DNA from: a virus
Length of the DNA: 64,000 nucleotides
Direction: 5' to 3' (one strand)
Virus record (IMG/VR): IMGVR_UViG_3300032213_001070
Location: 20,215 to 84,214 of that record
The notes beneath the pieces were generated by a model that made no database searches, was not told where the DNA came from, and saw only the letters and a list, made by a program, of their open reading frames with translations. Every line of letters starts with the position of its first letter. Positions within the stretch are counted from its first letter, which is position 1. Both the position numbers and the translations under genes were made by a program. Shown here one piece after another: positions 30,433 through 39,903 of this stretch.

Positions 30433-33400
30433 GTTGTCCTAGAAAAAATAGTAGAGAGTGGCAAGCTATTCTTGCAGAAACTCACGGTAATGAGGAAGAG
30501 GCTCAAAGACTATGGGTTGAAAGAGAGTTTGATACTAATCCTGATCTTAATGAAGTAGTTAAAGATGAGAACTATGAGGATGAAAGACAAGGTGAACCAG
30601 GGCAGGAAGAGCTAGAACCTAATGATGATTTTTCTAGATTAATACAGAGAATCAAGATATATATCAATAGACAGATTGAGATTCTTAACAGTAAGAAAAT
30701 TGCTAATAAAAAGTATAAGCAATCTAAACTTAAAAAACTTCTTACTGAGATGGAGGCATTAGAAGGTGTAGCATCTATAAATATATTTGTAAAAGATGCT
30801 TATGATAAATCTCTACAGGTAAGAGCTAGAATGAATAAGCTACTTGCTAATAAAGGTAAGATGTCTTCTAAAGAGGTAATGATTGAGCTTACCGGATTAA
30901 ATGATTTTGCAAATAGCTACTCTATATTAGATGAGATTGACTCAGCTGATATTTTAAATTACTTTACCACAGCTTCAGAACAAGAAATGATGGGTCCAAT
31001 AACTCCACAAAAAATGTTAACGGATGCTATTTCAATAAGACAAAAGGTAAAAGAAAAAGTAATTACTCAGGGTATACCTTTATTAGCAGAGTTCTTAGTA
31101 GAATACAAATCTACTTTACAAGATACTACTATTGCAGATACTGTTGCTGCTCTTGAAAAAGAAATAGAAGATATACAGAATAATGCTAAGATGCCAGATG
31201 AGAAAAAAGAAAAGCTCATCAAAGAAAAACAAGATAGGATTAAAACATTTGAGACATTTGATGTTGACCAAGCTTCTATTGAAAAGATACTTAAAGAAGC
31301 ATCAAGTGATATTGGTGTGCTTGATTTCTTAATCTCCCCTCTTATTACATCTTCTGACAGTGCATTAGCATTATTTGCTAAAGCAATCAAGAGCCAGTTA
31401 GAATTTGCTAGACAAAAAGATATTAAAGTCAGAGACAGTTTGGTAAAAGCTTTTGAAAAATATAGAGCTGTTGCCCCGGCAAGTTCTGATAATACTGCAA
31501 AGTTTAATGAAGGTATCTATGAGGAAGTAGATATACCTATCTATGATGAAAAGGATGAGATATCCGGCTATAGAAAAGAAGTTCAGTTTGTACAGAAGTA
31601 TGACATGAGTAAATTTAATAAAGCCAGAAGTGAGTTCTTTAAACAACTTGGTGCTTTACCAAAACCTGTAGGAGAAAAACCTACTAAAGAAGAGAAAGCC
31701 AAAAGCAAAGCTTGGTGGGAGGCTAGAAATAAATGGTATAAAGAAAATACTCAACCTAGACCAAAAGCAGAAAGAGATGCTATAATTCTTCAGATGCAGA
31801 CTGATAGAGACAATAAACTCATTAGTCAAGAAGATTATGAAAAATGGGAAAGAAAAAACATTAGAGAATACAAAGGTGAAGTGACTTACTTTGAAGATTT
31901 AGCTGTACCTGCAGATAAATATAAAAGTGATAAATGGAATGCCATGTATGATTCTAATGATGTTGCAAAGAATGAGAAAGGTAGATATCATGCTGAGTTA
32001 CTTAGAATATATCAAGAAGCTCAGGATAAATTACCAGAATCACAACAACCAGGATTCAGAGTACCATCTGTATCTAAGTCTGACTTAGAAAGATTAATGC
32101 AGAACGGTATCAAAGATTTAATAAAAACTAATGTTAGTGAAGCAGTTAGACTTCAGTCATGGGATACAGAGTTTGCATTAGGAACTTTATCAGAAGAAGA
32201 TGCTAAGTTCTTACCGGTATACTATAATCAACCCATAGATGCAAAAGATGTAACATTAGATTTAGCTTCTTCAGTATTGTTATTTAGTGCAATGGCAAAT
32301 AAATATGAGGCACTTAACAATGTAAATGCTGAGATATCTTTAATGAAAACTATTGTTGGTGCCCGCAGTGTACCTGTTACAAATAGTAAAGGACAAGCTG
32401 TACTAGATGCTTTTGCTAACAAGCTAGGTTATGAGGAGTACATCCGGCAGAATGGAGAATCTTATTCTAAAAAACACTTGAATGCATTTATAGATATGGT
32501 TATCTATGGTGAAATGCAAAAAGCTGAAGAAATCTTTGGTGGTTTATCACTTACTAAGATTACTAATACTGCTATGTCTTATTCAGCTATCACAACTATT
32601 GCTGCTGACTTGCTTAAAGGTGTAGCTAATAACCTACAGGGAAACATTCAAGTACTTATAGAAGCGGTAGGTGGTCAGTTCTTTAACCGCGCCAACTTAA
32701 GAAGAGGTAAATCTTTTCTAGCAAAAAATCTACCTAGTATATTAGGAGACTTTGGTAAACCTGCACCAACAAGTTTAGTTGGAAAACTAGTAGAGAAGTA
32801 TGATCCTATGCAAGGTAACTTCAAAGATAACTATGGTAAAAAGATAAGTATGGGTGTAGCTAATAAACTTTTCCGTACAGATACATTATTCTTTAACCAG
32901 CACTTTGGGGAATATGAGATTCAAGTATCTACTATGTTAGCTTTATTTGATAATATCAAAGTACTAGATACTCAAACTAATGAAGAGATAACTTTACTAC
33001 AAGCCTATAATATCTATGGTGCTGATGAAGCACAAAGCAAAATAAAAATTGCTAAAATGGATAGCAAAGGTCAACCGGTTACAGATGACCAAGGTAATCA
33101 GGTATATGTACCATTTGGAGAAACCCAGAGACAAGATATACAAAATAGACTACATGGATTAAACAAATACATGCATGGTGTCTATAATGACTTTGACAAA
33201 GGCACATTACAAAAGTATTCATTAGGTAGACTAGCAATCATGTGGAGAAAGCATGTTGTTCCTGGATATAAAAGAAGATTTAAAAGAGTATCCATGGACC
33301 ATGAAATTGGGACACCAACAGAAGGATACTATAGAACTTTTATTATGACAATGAGATCAGATCTTAAACAGTATAAATATAATATTATTAAGAACTGGTC

Positions 33401-33857
33401 AACTTATACACCATTTCAAAAAGCTCAGATTTCAAAAGTACTTACTGAGATAAGTATAATCTTAGCACTAACAACATTAGGGTTTGTATTAACTAGATTG
33501 CTGGTTAATCCTGATGATGATGAAAGAGATCCAATCCAAAATAACTATGCTTATAACTTTTTACTTTATGAGACATTAAGGATGAGATCTGAGACTGCAT
33601 CTTATATTAATCCTATAGATGCTATCCGTGTAATGAGATCACCATCAGCTATGACAAGTACTATAGATAGACTTATTAAGTTTGTCAATCAAGTATTACC
33701 TTGGAATATAACTGAAGAATATAAAAGAGAATCAGGTGTGTGGAATAAAGGAGATAATAAAGCTTGGGCTGCATTTGTAAAACTAATGGGTATCTCAGGT
33801 TATAATATGGATCCTGAACAAGCATACAAATCATTTGAGGCAAGTTTCTTTAAATAA
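30426..33857 (+). CDS. Large virion/ejection protein with one C-terminal membrane segment
   Basis: A 1143-aa protein. It starts MLSCPRKNSREWQAIL...QRLW, matching a short CPxxxSxEWxxL...AxxLW module that I recall at the N-termini of large phage polyvalent proteins. The middle contains long charged helices (about 220-290) and an apolar stretch near 715-745 (SYSAITTIAADLLKGVANNL). One strong membrane segment lies at about 1002-1028 (ISIILALTTLGFVLTRLLV), followed by NPDDDERDP. No catalytic site was recognised. It is the last large gene of the late operon; I infer an ejected or membrane-engaging virion protein. Confidence 0.6.
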   Translation: MLSCPRKNSREWQAILAETHGNEEEAQRLWVEREFDTNPDLNEVVKDENYEDERQGEPGQEELEPNDDFSRLIQRIKIYINRQIEILNSKKIANKKYKQSKLKKLLTEMEALEGVASINIFVKDAYDKSLQVRARMNKLLANKGKMSSKEVMIELTGLNDFANSYSILDEIDSADILNYFTTASEQEMMGPITPQKMLTDAISIRQKVKEKVITQGIPLLAEFLVEYKSTLQDTTIADTVAALEKEIEDIQNNAKMPDEKKEKLIKEKQDRIKTFETFDVDQASIEKILKEASSDIGVLDFLISPLITSSDSALALFAKAIKSQLEFARQKDIKVRDSLVKAFEKYRAVAPASSDNTAKFNEGIYEEVDIPIYDEKDEISGYRKEVQFVQKYDMSKFNKARSEFFKQLGALPKPVGEKPTKEEKAKSKAWWEARNKWYKENTQPRPKAERDAIILQMQTDRDNKLISQEDYEKWERKNIREYKGEVTYFEDLAVPADKYKSDKWNAMYDSNDVAKNEKGRYHAELLRIYQEAQDKLPESQQPGFRVPSVSKSDLERLMQNGIKDLIKTNVSEAVRLQSWDTEFALGTLSEEDAKFLPVYYNQPIDAKDVTLDLASSVLLFSAMANKYEALNNVNAEISLMKTIVGARSVPVTNSKGQAVLDAFANKLGYEEYIRQNGESYSKKHLNAFIDMVIYGEMQKAEEIFGGLSLTKITNTAMSYSAITTIAADLLKGVANNLQGNIQVLIEAVGGQFFNRANLRRGKSFLAKNLPSILGDFGKPAPTSLVGKLVEKYDPMQGNFKDNYGKKISMGVANKLFRTDTLFFNQHFGEYEIQVSTMLALFDNIKVLDTQTNEEITLLQAYNIYGADEAQSKIKIAKMDSKGQPVTDDQGNQVYVPFGETQRQDIQNRLHGLNKYMHGVYNDFDKGTLQKYSLGRLAIMWRKHVVPGYKRRFKRVSMDHEIGTPTEGYYRTFIMTMRSDLKQYKYNIIKNWSTYTPFQKAQISKVLTEISIILALTTLGFVLTRLLVNPDDDERDPIQNNYAYNFLLYETLRMRSETASYINPIDAIRVMRSPSAMTSTIDRLIKFVNQVLPWNITEEYKRESGVWNKGDNKAWAAFVKLMGISGYNMDPEQAYKSFEASFFK

Positions 33858-33863
33858 ATAACT

Positions 33864-34004
33864 ATGGCAAAGACAGCAACATCAACAGTAAAAGCATATA
33901 CCAAGGTTAAAAAATCTAGACCAGGTGTGCATAGCAAAACCAAGAATTCTAGAATGAAAGGTGCTAAGCACTACAAGAAGGCTTATAGAGCACAAGGGAG
34001 GTAG
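33864..34004 (+). CDS. Small highly basic protein
   Basis: A 46-aa protein, about a third Lys/Arg plus His (KKSRPGVHSKTKNSRMKGAK, ending KAYRAQGR). It starts 6 bp after the preceding gene and is the last + strand gene before the convergent - strand block. I have a memory of similar short basic proteins beside structural genes in Bacteroidota phages, but no function. The composition suggests nucleic-acid binding, perhaps a packaged DNA- or RNA-binding peptide. There is no paralogue in the window. Confidence 0.65.
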   Translation: MAKTATSTVKAYTKVKKSRPGVHSKTKNSRMKGAKHYKKAYRAQGR

Positions 34005-34019
34005 CAGAAAGAAAAAAAA

Positions 34020-34039
34020 GGGGAACCCGAAAGTTCCCC
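34020..34039 (-). terminator. Intrinsic terminator at the convergent arm boundary
   Basis: A 7-bp stem GGGGAAC/GTTCCCC with a 6-nt loop. On the - strand it is followed directly by a run of eight T, so it terminates transcription coming from the 57-aa gene. The + strand side lacks a T-run, so termination of the late operon here is less certain. Confidence 0.75.
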
Positions 34040-34041
34040 AA

Positions 34042-34215
34042 TTAATCTTCTTCACAACAGTCACATTCTTCTGACTCTAATTGTCCATACTCATTATCAA
34101 ACCAGTCTTTGGCTTCTTGTTTTGTTGGATAATCTTTAAGTCCTGCTTCTATAGCAGCTGCAAATCCTGCCATATAGGCTTCCATCATTGCTTTTCTGAA
34201 TGCTACTGGATGCAT
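34042..34215 (-). CDS. Small protein with CDCC tail
   Basis: A 57-aa protein, MHPVAFRKAMMEAYMAGFAA at the start and an acidic tail ending EECDCCEED. It starts 1 bp after the stop of the MazG-like gene and stops 2 bp before the terminator stem, so it is the last gene of the early arm. The N-terminal half is a predicted amphipathic helix pair; the CxCC cluster could bind metal. Function unknown. Confidence 0.65.
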   Translation of the reverse strand: MHPVAFRKAMMEAYMAGFAAAIEAGLKDYPTKQEAKDWFDNEYGQLESEECDCCEED

Positions 34216-34216
34216 G

Positions 34217-34603
34217 TTAATCTACTTTAATAAATTTACTGATATCAGGTCTGAAGTATCCCGGACCTTTTAATATTTTTCCATCTTCTCTAAGAATAGG
34301 CTTACCATCTTCACCTAATTTACTCATATTACTTTCTTGTATTTCATCAAATACATCTTGTATAATATACTGCATACCATGTTTAAGTATAGTTCCGCAT
34401 AATATATATAGCTTATCACCTAGTGCATCTGCTATATCTACTAGTGAGTTTTTGTGACATGCTTCAAGATACTCATCATTCTCTTCAGCCATCAGTCTAT
34501 GTCTTAGTACTGCTTCATCTTTCTCAAGATTCTGTGGCCATTGACCATCTATTTGATTAAAGGCTCTATGAAATTCTGCTACTGCTTTTAATTGTTTTTC
34601 CAT
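34217..34603 (-). CDS. MazG-like nucleotide pyrophosphohydrolase
   Basis: A 128-aa all-alpha NTP pyrophosphohydrolase of the MazG/HisE type. The metal-binding pattern is visible as AEENDEYLEA (Glu40, Glu41, Glu44) followed by VDIADALGDKLYILCG (Asp56, Asp59, Asp63). The C-terminal GEDGKPILREDGKILKGPGY tail is typical of small phage members. Such enzymes hydrolyse (d)NTPs to monophosphates and are thought to clean the nucleotide pool or lower alarmone-type signals during infection. It lies downstream of the terminator at 34614-34645, so it probably has its own promoter in 34604-34681. Confidence 0.85.
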   Translation of the reverse strand: MEKQLKAVAEFHRAFNQIDGQWPQNLEKDEAVLRHRLMAEENDEYLEACHKNSLVDIADALGDKLYILCGTILKHGMQYIIQDVFDEIQESNMSKLGEDGKPILREDGKILKGPGYFRPDISKFIKVD

Positions 34604-34613
34604 AATGTAAATT

Positions 34614-34645
34614 TAAAAAAAAAGGGGACACATTGCTGCATCCCC
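34614..34645 (-). terminator. Intrinsic terminator after the DUF932-like gene
   Basis: The stem GGGGA/TCCCC (34624-34628 with 34641-34645) encloses a 12-nt loop and is followed on the - strand by a long T-run (bases 34623 down to 34616). It lies 37 bp past the stop of the 410-aa gene. Confidence 0.65.
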
Positions 34646-34681
34646 GGATTGATTATTGTTCCTATATTAACTATAGGGCAA

Positions 34682-35914
34682 TTAGAAGAAATCTGGAATG
34701 CTGCTTCCATCATCTTCTGTTTCTTCATCATTACTTAAATCTAATTCAAAATCTACACTAGATTCTTTTTTCTCTACAGGAATAGAATCTAGATCAGCTA
34801 CTGCTGGTGTACCCACAGAAGATTCTGTAGCCTCAAGCATTTCATAATCGGCAGGACTAGCACTTAAGCTAAAGTCATCTACACTATATTCAAATGCATT
34901 ATTCTCAGGTTCAGGTGCCGGCATTTGAGGAATATCCTCATCATCTTCTGGATCTGGTTCTGGAACAACCGGTGCTTCAAATGTGTTACCTGCAGGATCA
35001 GTGTAGTGTATTACTTCATCATTCACCCATGGTAATTCTTCTTCTGTAACTTCAATAGTATCTTCTTCAACAAATGAATCTTCTACAGCTTCAGTTTCCT
35101 CTAGAATGATTTCTTCTGATTGGTGCAGATCATCTGCACAGTTATCTTCTTCTTGCACCACTTGATTATCAGGCACTTGCGTAACTGGAGCAGTAGCCGG
35201 TGCAAAATTACATATGGTCCCTATAAAGTAATGTAATATTCTCTGATCTTCCATCCAAGTTTTAGGATGTGAATGCTGTAATGAGTTAGTTACAAAGTTA
35301 TAGAATGCCCACAAGCTATCTGTATTAGCAAATACTTGTTGTGGTTTCTTCATTTGATCTCTAATCATACTAGCTTGTTCAGTAGTAAGAATTTCATACT
35401 CTGCAAACAGGACACCCAAAAGTTGTGCTTGTCTTCTTTTGTTCAAGCTTACTCCTTCCATAGAAGCTTTATCAGCACATAACTGATTATAATACATATG
35501 TGCATTAGAAATATATTGGTCTATAGTATCTTTTACTTCAGTATCTGCAGTACCAGTATGCTTTCTAACCCAGCTACCTATATCCCCGGAGATCATAACT
35601 GATCCGCTTTGATTGATATAAGCACCAACTACACATTTAAATTTCACTTGTTTGTTATAACTGTTTGTCCATGCAAACATCATTGACAACTCAGGATCCT
35701 GATTGAAGTTCAATCTATAGATACCTTGAGCTATTTGTCCATCGGCAGTACATCTATACTCCTCTTCTACAATTCCAAATCCTGCAGTAGCAAGAGCTTG
35801 GTATGCATAATCCATTACAAATTGGTGGCTAATTACAGTATAACTAGCACCATGGTTTGGTAAAGGCACACTAACTAGGTGCGCCTTTGTTGTGTTCTGT
35901 ATTTTCTTTGGCAT
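34682..35914 (-). CDS. DUF932-like phage/plasmid protein
   Basis: A 410-aa protein. The first 240 residues resemble the DUF932 (phage/plasmid-like protein) fold: VPLPNHGASYTVISHQFVMD, MFAWTNSYNKQVKFKCVVGAY, then SGDIGSWVRKHTGTAD. The remaining 150 residues are a strongly acidic, low-complexity tail. Its ATG follows the DNA polymerase stop with no gap (TAA-ATG), so both are on one transcript ending at the terminator below. The biochemical role of this family is unknown; linkage to replication genes is common. Family call from remembered motifs. Confidence 0.6.
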   Translation of the reverse strand: MPKKIQNTTKAHLVSVPLPNHGASYTVISHQFVMDYAYQALATAGFGIVEEEYRCTADGQIAQGIYRLNFNQDPELSMMFAWTNSYNKQVKFKCVVGAYINQSGSVMISGDIGSWVRKHTGTADTEVKDTIDQYISNAHMYYNQLCADKASMEGVSLNKRRQAQLLGVLFAEYEILTTEQASMIRDQMKKPQQVFANTDSLWAFYNFVTNSLQHSHPKTWMEDQRILHYFIGTICNFAPATAPVTQVPDNQVVQEEDNCADDLHQSEEIILEETEAVEDSFVEEDTIEVTEEELPWVNDEVIHYTDPAGNTFEAPVVPEPDPEDDEDIPQMPAPEPENNAFEYSVDDFSLSASPADYEMLEATESSVGTPAVADLDSIPVEKKESSVDFELDLSNDEETEDDGSSIPDFF

Positions 35915-37813
35915 TTAAAATAATTTTAATTGATTTCTATTTGGCTCTAACCCAGCTATCTCTTTCTTTATCTTATCTAGATAATAGCTTAGATTAATCT
36001 TGTAATCATCAAATGGTTTTTCTTCATGGTCAATATAAATAGTCTGCATCCATTGGCCGGATTCTATTTGAGTTTCTCTACCATCAAACAAGTTAGTCTT
36101 AATAACCTTACAGCCGGAGTTAGATACATAATATCTAATAGTATCCTGCAGTTTTGTCTTCTCATACTCACCATTAACAATAGCATGTGAATAAAATTCC
36201 CAGTCACCTTTTATCTTTTTACCACCACAATAATCAAATATGTTTTGGTTTTGTTTTAGATAATCTTCAGGCTCAATACCATCTACAAAATATGCATGTA
36301 GAGCTTTAGGAACTATCAGGAAACTTTTATTCTTATGCAACGCCAGGTTTTCATACTCAAATCTACCTTTACATTTAGATTTACCATCTTCAGTAACTGC
36401 TATGTAGTTATTTACATCACCCAATACAAACTTAGAATACTTATCATGTTCCAGTTGTAGATTAGTAATCCTTTCCCATTCTGCACATATCTCCATATAC
36501 TTATCTACTTTGTCTCTTGGAATCAGAGTTTCCAAACCATCTGTATTCTGAGCTAACGGTATAGATCCTGGTATACCTTCAGTAAGCATTTCATACAGTA
36601 GAGTTAGACTCAACTGACCATTAATTGTAATCCTCATGGTAAACTCTGGATCATATAGAAAACTATTCTCATCATTACTGAGTCCATAAGTTGAGTTAAG
36701 AATAATCTTATATACATAATTCTTAGGATCCTTCTTAGGTATCTTCTTTCTTTCTTCAAAAAACCACTCATATAGTTCACAAAAATCTGCTTGTGGTAAA
36801 TGTCCCGGAGCCCATCCATTTCTAATAGCTAGATTAGGATAGAAACTAGTAACATCTGAAGTCATGATGATCATATCATCAGTAGACTCATACACTCTAC
36901 TAGTTCTAGCACCATGGATACCACCAAGACCATAATCAGTTTTAACTCCTTTATACTGCACTGAATACTTAAATCCTCCTTTAGTCTCACCTGGATAAAT
37001 AACAACTTCCCTAAATTTCTTTAACAGGTTCTGAAATGTAGCTGTCTTAAATTCTATATAAGGTAGTATGATATCATTAACAACAATCTGAGGTCTATGA
37101 GTTCTCATCTGTCTCAGTTCATATTTCTTTATACCAGTCTGTTTACTCAAGAAATGTAGAAACAATTCTTTAGATATCCGTGGCTCAGAGGCTGAGAACA
37201 AATCAATATTATATTCATCTGTCAAAGCTCTCCTAAGATTAATCTGCTCTTTACTGAGCTGCATAATCTGTTTAGTAGACCTAACATCATTAATACAGTA
37301 ATTGATAATATCCGGAATCTGTTCCGCTACTACTTCAGTAGTATGATGAATAGGCATATCTATGATATTCTTCCAATCCATTGTATACTGAATCCATTTC
37401 AAGCTAGATCTCTTAGCTGGATTATCCCAGTGGTTAAGTTTAAATACATCTACCTGTCTGATGTGTAAATCTCTAGGACTAAATTCTAAGAACTCTCCAT
37501 CACTCTGTCTTCTGATTACATCTTGTGCTTTAGAATATATGAACCTAGCAATCTCATCACCAGTCATATCAAGTAAGTCATGACCTTTAGCCAAGCAGTG
37601 TTCAGTGATTTGACTGTCAAATCCTAAACCATTAAAGCTAATATGCCATTCATTATTATTTACATTATGCATTAAGAAAGTTAAGAAAGGAACAATGTCA
37701 TTTCTAGACTCATGCATTACAAATATCTCTCTGTCTTCAGATTTTATATCTTCAAAGACTGCAATGAAACAATTAGATAATGTTTCATAATCCATTACAT
37801 AGTGTGTTTTCAT
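35915..37813 (-). CDS. Family B DNA polymerase with 3'-5' exonuclease
   Basis: Numbered from the ATG at 37813 (632 aa); a GTG six bases upstream is in frame but less likely. The exonuclease motifs are present: ExoI DYET (Asp8, Glu10), ExoII FNGLGFDSQ (Asn61, Asp66), ExoIII YCINDVRST (Tyr172, Asp176). The polymerase motifs follow: A, TSDVTSFYPNLA (Asp320); B, KIILNSTYG (369-377); C, QNTDG (422-426). In motif C the usual DTD is NTD, so the second, metal-binding Asp (425) is kept. The length is short for family B, as in several phage enzymes. It is the replicative polymerase of the phage, co-transcribed with the DUF932-like gene. Confidence 0.95.
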   Translation of the reverse strand: MKTHYVMDYETLSNCFIAVFEDIKSEDREIFVMHESRNDIVPFLTFLMHNVNNNEWHISFNGLGFDSQITEHCLAKGHDLLDMTGDEIARFIYSKAQDVIRRQSDGEFLEFSPRDLHIRQVDVFKLNHWDNPAKRSSLKWIQYTMDWKNIIDMPIHHTTEVVAEQIPDIINYCINDVRSTKQIMQLSKEQINLRRALTDEYNIDLFSASEPRISKELFLHFLSKQTGIKKYELRQMRTHRPQIVVNDIILPYIEFKTATFQNLLKKFREVVIYPGETKGGFKYSVQYKGVKTDYGLGGIHGARTSRVYESTDDMIIMTSDVTSFYPNLAIRNGWAPGHLPQADFCELYEWFFEERKKIPKKDPKNYVYKIILNSTYGLSNDENSFLYDPEFTMRITINGQLSLTLLYEMLTEGIPGSIPLAQNTDGLETLIPRDKVDKYMEICAEWERITNLQLEHDKYSKFVLGDVNNYIAVTEDGKSKCKGRFEYENLALHKNKSFLIVPKALHAYFVDGIEPEDYLKQNQNIFDYCGGKKIKGDWEFYSHAIVNGEYEKTKLQDTIRYYVSNSGCKVIKTNLFDGRETQIESGQWMQTIYIDHEEKPFDDYKINLSYYLDKIKKEIAGLEPNRNQLKLF

Positions 37814-37854
37814 ACCCACTTGTTCAGTTAAGCTGTTCCCCCGTTTTAGTTAAT

Positions 37855-37884
37855 AAAAAAAGAGGGTGTTTGGTACCCACCCTC
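37855..37884 (-). terminator. Intrinsic terminator after the 131-aa gene
   Basis: A 7-bp stem GAGGGTG/CACCCTC (37862-37868 with 37878-37884) with a 9-nt loop, followed on the - strand by a T-run from the A-run at 37855-37861. It separates the genes above from the DNA polymerase transcript. Confidence 0.75.
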
Positions 37885-37904
37885 CCTTTTAATTTAGAAG
37901 AACG

Positions 37905-38300
37905 CTACTTTGTAGCTTTTTTACCTAGGCTTTCTGTTTCACCCAAGAATTTTTTGTAATCAAACTTCTTTGCATTTACTGCAAACAAAGATATAACATC
38001 TTCCATAGCTGCTTTGTCTTCTACATAGAACTCTTGGAATACTTCAATCTTATGTCTTTCTTCTCTAAAGTTTCTACCATTGGTTCTTGCACTTTTTACT
38101 GTCATTGGATCACCATTGTCATCCAACTTAGGTAGCATATGCAAAGCCTGCTTGGTTATTTTAGAAATTATTACAAAGACTTTAGTATCCGGATCAAAGA
38201 TACATTCTACATAAGGACATGAATCCGCTATAGGAATCAATCTAAAAGTTTGCTTATCATTCCAAGTTGCTTGGATAAGCATCATTGTGTTTTCACTCAT
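37905..38300 (-). CDS. Conserved phage protein, unknown (131 aa)
   Basis: A 131-aa protein with a compact beta-rich N-terminal half (MMLIQATWNDKQTFRLIP, then CPYVECIFDPDTKVFVIISK) and a Lys-rich helical C-terminus. I recall homologues of this layout in Bacteroidota phages but no function. It sits between the nuclease cluster and the polymerase and is the last gene before the 37855-37884 terminator, suggesting strong or separate expression. Confidence 0.6.
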   Translation of the reverse strand: MSENTMMLIQATWNDKQTFRLIPIADSCPYVECIFDPDTKVFVIISKITKQALHMLPKLDDNGDPMTVKSARTNGRNFREERHKIEVFQEFYVEDKAAMEDVISLFAVNAKKFDYKKFLGETESLGKKATK

Positions 38301-38320
38301 TTTTTAGTTGGTTTTAATTT

Positions 38321-38893
38321 TTACAAAGATAATCTAGAATTATTAATATTCTCAAAATTTGCAACAGCAGTTAGTAACATTTCTTTATCTAGATTTGGTT
38401 TGTCACATAGTTCCCCTACTTCTTCTAATAGTTTTTGAGGTACATCAAGTAACTCAGCATATCTCTTAAAGAACTTTTCAGGAAACATATAGCTTGTTAC
38501 ATAAATATAATTACCACTATGTTTGTCAAAAAAATTAACTATTTTACGCTTTATATCATCACTTATTTTACTATATCTACCATTTATCATATGGTCCCAA
38601 TCATTACCTAAATCAACAAAATCAAATACAAATACAGCTTGATTATCATGTAGTTTGCTATAATTGCAAAGTCTACTATGTTTTATTAAAACATCATTTT
38701 CAAAATCTGCATAATCATCATCTGTTGTATCATACACACAAATAAGTTTTTTATCCTCAGAGGAGTACATCTCTGCCCAAGCAAAATAAGTTTCTACTGG
38801 AACAATCTGTGTACCTCTTTTAATGTCTAAGAGCGGATAAACAAATATCTTAGACTTTTGGAAATACTTTCTATAAAGCGCATTAATTACCAT
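38321..38893 (-). CDS. Hypothetical protein, 190 aa
   Basis: Not recognised. An N-terminal NALYRKYFQKSKIFVYPLLD segment precedes an alternating hydrophobic/acidic core (KLICVYDTTDDDYADFENDV, VFVFDFVDLGNDWDHMI) that looks like an alpha/beta fold, and a helical C-terminus. No signal peptide or catalytic motif is obvious. It starts 5 bp after the RecB-like nuclease stop, so it is in the same operon and is probably linked to DNA metabolism. Confidence 0.6.
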   Translation of the reverse strand: MVINALYRKYFQKSKIFVYPLLDIKRGTQIVPVETYFAWAEMYSSEDKKLICVYDTTDDDYADFENDVLIKHSRLCNYSKLHDNQAVFVFDFVDLGNDWDHMINGRYSKISDDIKRKIVNFFDKHSGNYIYVTSYMFPEKFFKRYAELLDVPQKLLEEVGELCDKPNLDKEMLLTAVANFENINNSRLSL

Positions 38894-38898
38894 AAATA

Positions 38899-39903
38899 CT
38901 ACAATTTTATATTACCTAATGCTAGCTCATATGGTAGATCATACCTCTTGTTTTCATAGTGCCACTTAATCTTTTGCACTATATCTTCAAACTGATCAGC
39001 CCATTTGGCTAGTGTTTCTGAAGAAACTTGGTAAGGATAAACTTGATTGTACTTATCAATTACTATAAAAGTAACTTGTACATTCCAATCATCGGTAATA
39101 CTGAACCTTTCTTTAGCTAGTAGTACATAGATAACGGCCTGGACCCAATATCTATAATACTCCACAGAGTCAGGAAAGTCTTGTATTGACTTACCAAGAG
39201 TCTTTAAGTCATTAATAAAGATAGTTTTTGAGTTATGATCAACAACTACATTGTCAAGGACACCGTGGAAACCAAAAGGTAGATTGTCTAGTTCAGCTTT
39301 TACAAACAACTCATTGTAAGCTTCAATAGATTTGTCTTCTACATCTCTGTCTAGTTGTAGCAATGCCCGCACATTACTGTTATTCTTTAGTATTTCAACT
39401 GAAACTTTACAGCCATCTAAAGTTGGTTGATCTACTGTTGTTTTATCTAGACTAAGTTTAAGAAATTCAAAATACTCTGTGTTCTCTGATGTCAGAATCT
39501 TGTCAAGTCTTTGCTGATCTGTTTTGAGTGTCTGATAGAGATTTGCTGTAAGTAGCTGTGTGAGTATATCTTGTGAGTAGTCTGACAAATTTAATGTATT
39601 ATTTCCAACTGTCAAGTGATATTTAAAAATATTATCAATAATTTTTCTCTGACTATCAGTAGGAAACTTACCCGGCATAGTTACAAAATGCTCATCATAC
39701 TTATCTGGCTCAAACAAAAGACAGTGCAGAACGCGCCCTCCTACAAGATGCGCGTCTGTACCATCTTCCCTCTGATTCAAAACATAATGATTATAAAACA
39801 TGGCCGGTGAAAACAATAACTTGTTGATGCCGCTATAACTGAAGTAAAACTTCTGTCTATAGAATCTATCTAGTTCCTCAGAACCAATCAAAGTCTGTAT
39901 CAT
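38899..39903 (-). CDS. PD-(D/E)XK exonuclease (RecB/Cas4/RecE-like)
   Basis: A 334-aa nuclease of the RecB-like superfamily. The N-terminal FSYSGINKLLFSPAMFYNHY helix and GGRVLHCLL (His60) match the Cas4/RecE-type layout. The catalytic core is seen near residues 213-233 as GFHGVLDNVVVD, then TIFINDLKT (D...DLK), with the following YYRYWVQAVIY helix supplying the Q motif. A role in recombination or end processing with the Sak4-like ATPase and SSB is likely. It overlaps the next upstream gene by 26 bp. Confidence 0.8.
   Translation of the reverse strand: MIQTLIGSEELDRFYRQKFYFSYSGINKLLFSPAMFYNHYVLNQREDGTDAHLVGGRVLHCLLFEPDKYDEHFVTMPGKFPTDSQRKIIDNIFKYHLTVGNNTLNLSDYSQDILTQLLTANLYQTLKTDQQRLDKILTSENTEYFEFLKLSLDKTTVDQPTLDGCKVSVEILKNNSNVRALLQLDRDVEDKSIEAYNELFVKAELDNLPFGFHGVLDNVVVDHNSKTIFINDLKTLGKSIQDFPDSVEYYRYWVQAVIYVLLAKERFSITDDWNVQVTFIVIDKYNQVYPYQVSSETLAKWADQFEDIVQKIKWHYENKRYDLPYELALGNIKL

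Noticed and set aside
1-34004. Stop-codon reassignment as in some crAss-like phages
   Set aside because: TAA, TAG and TGA all end genes with tight neighbour overlaps; no gene needs read-through.
37813-37819. GTG start for the DNA polymerase
   Set aside because: The ATG six bases downstream leaves the DYET exonuclease motif at the usual distance and needs no unusual start.
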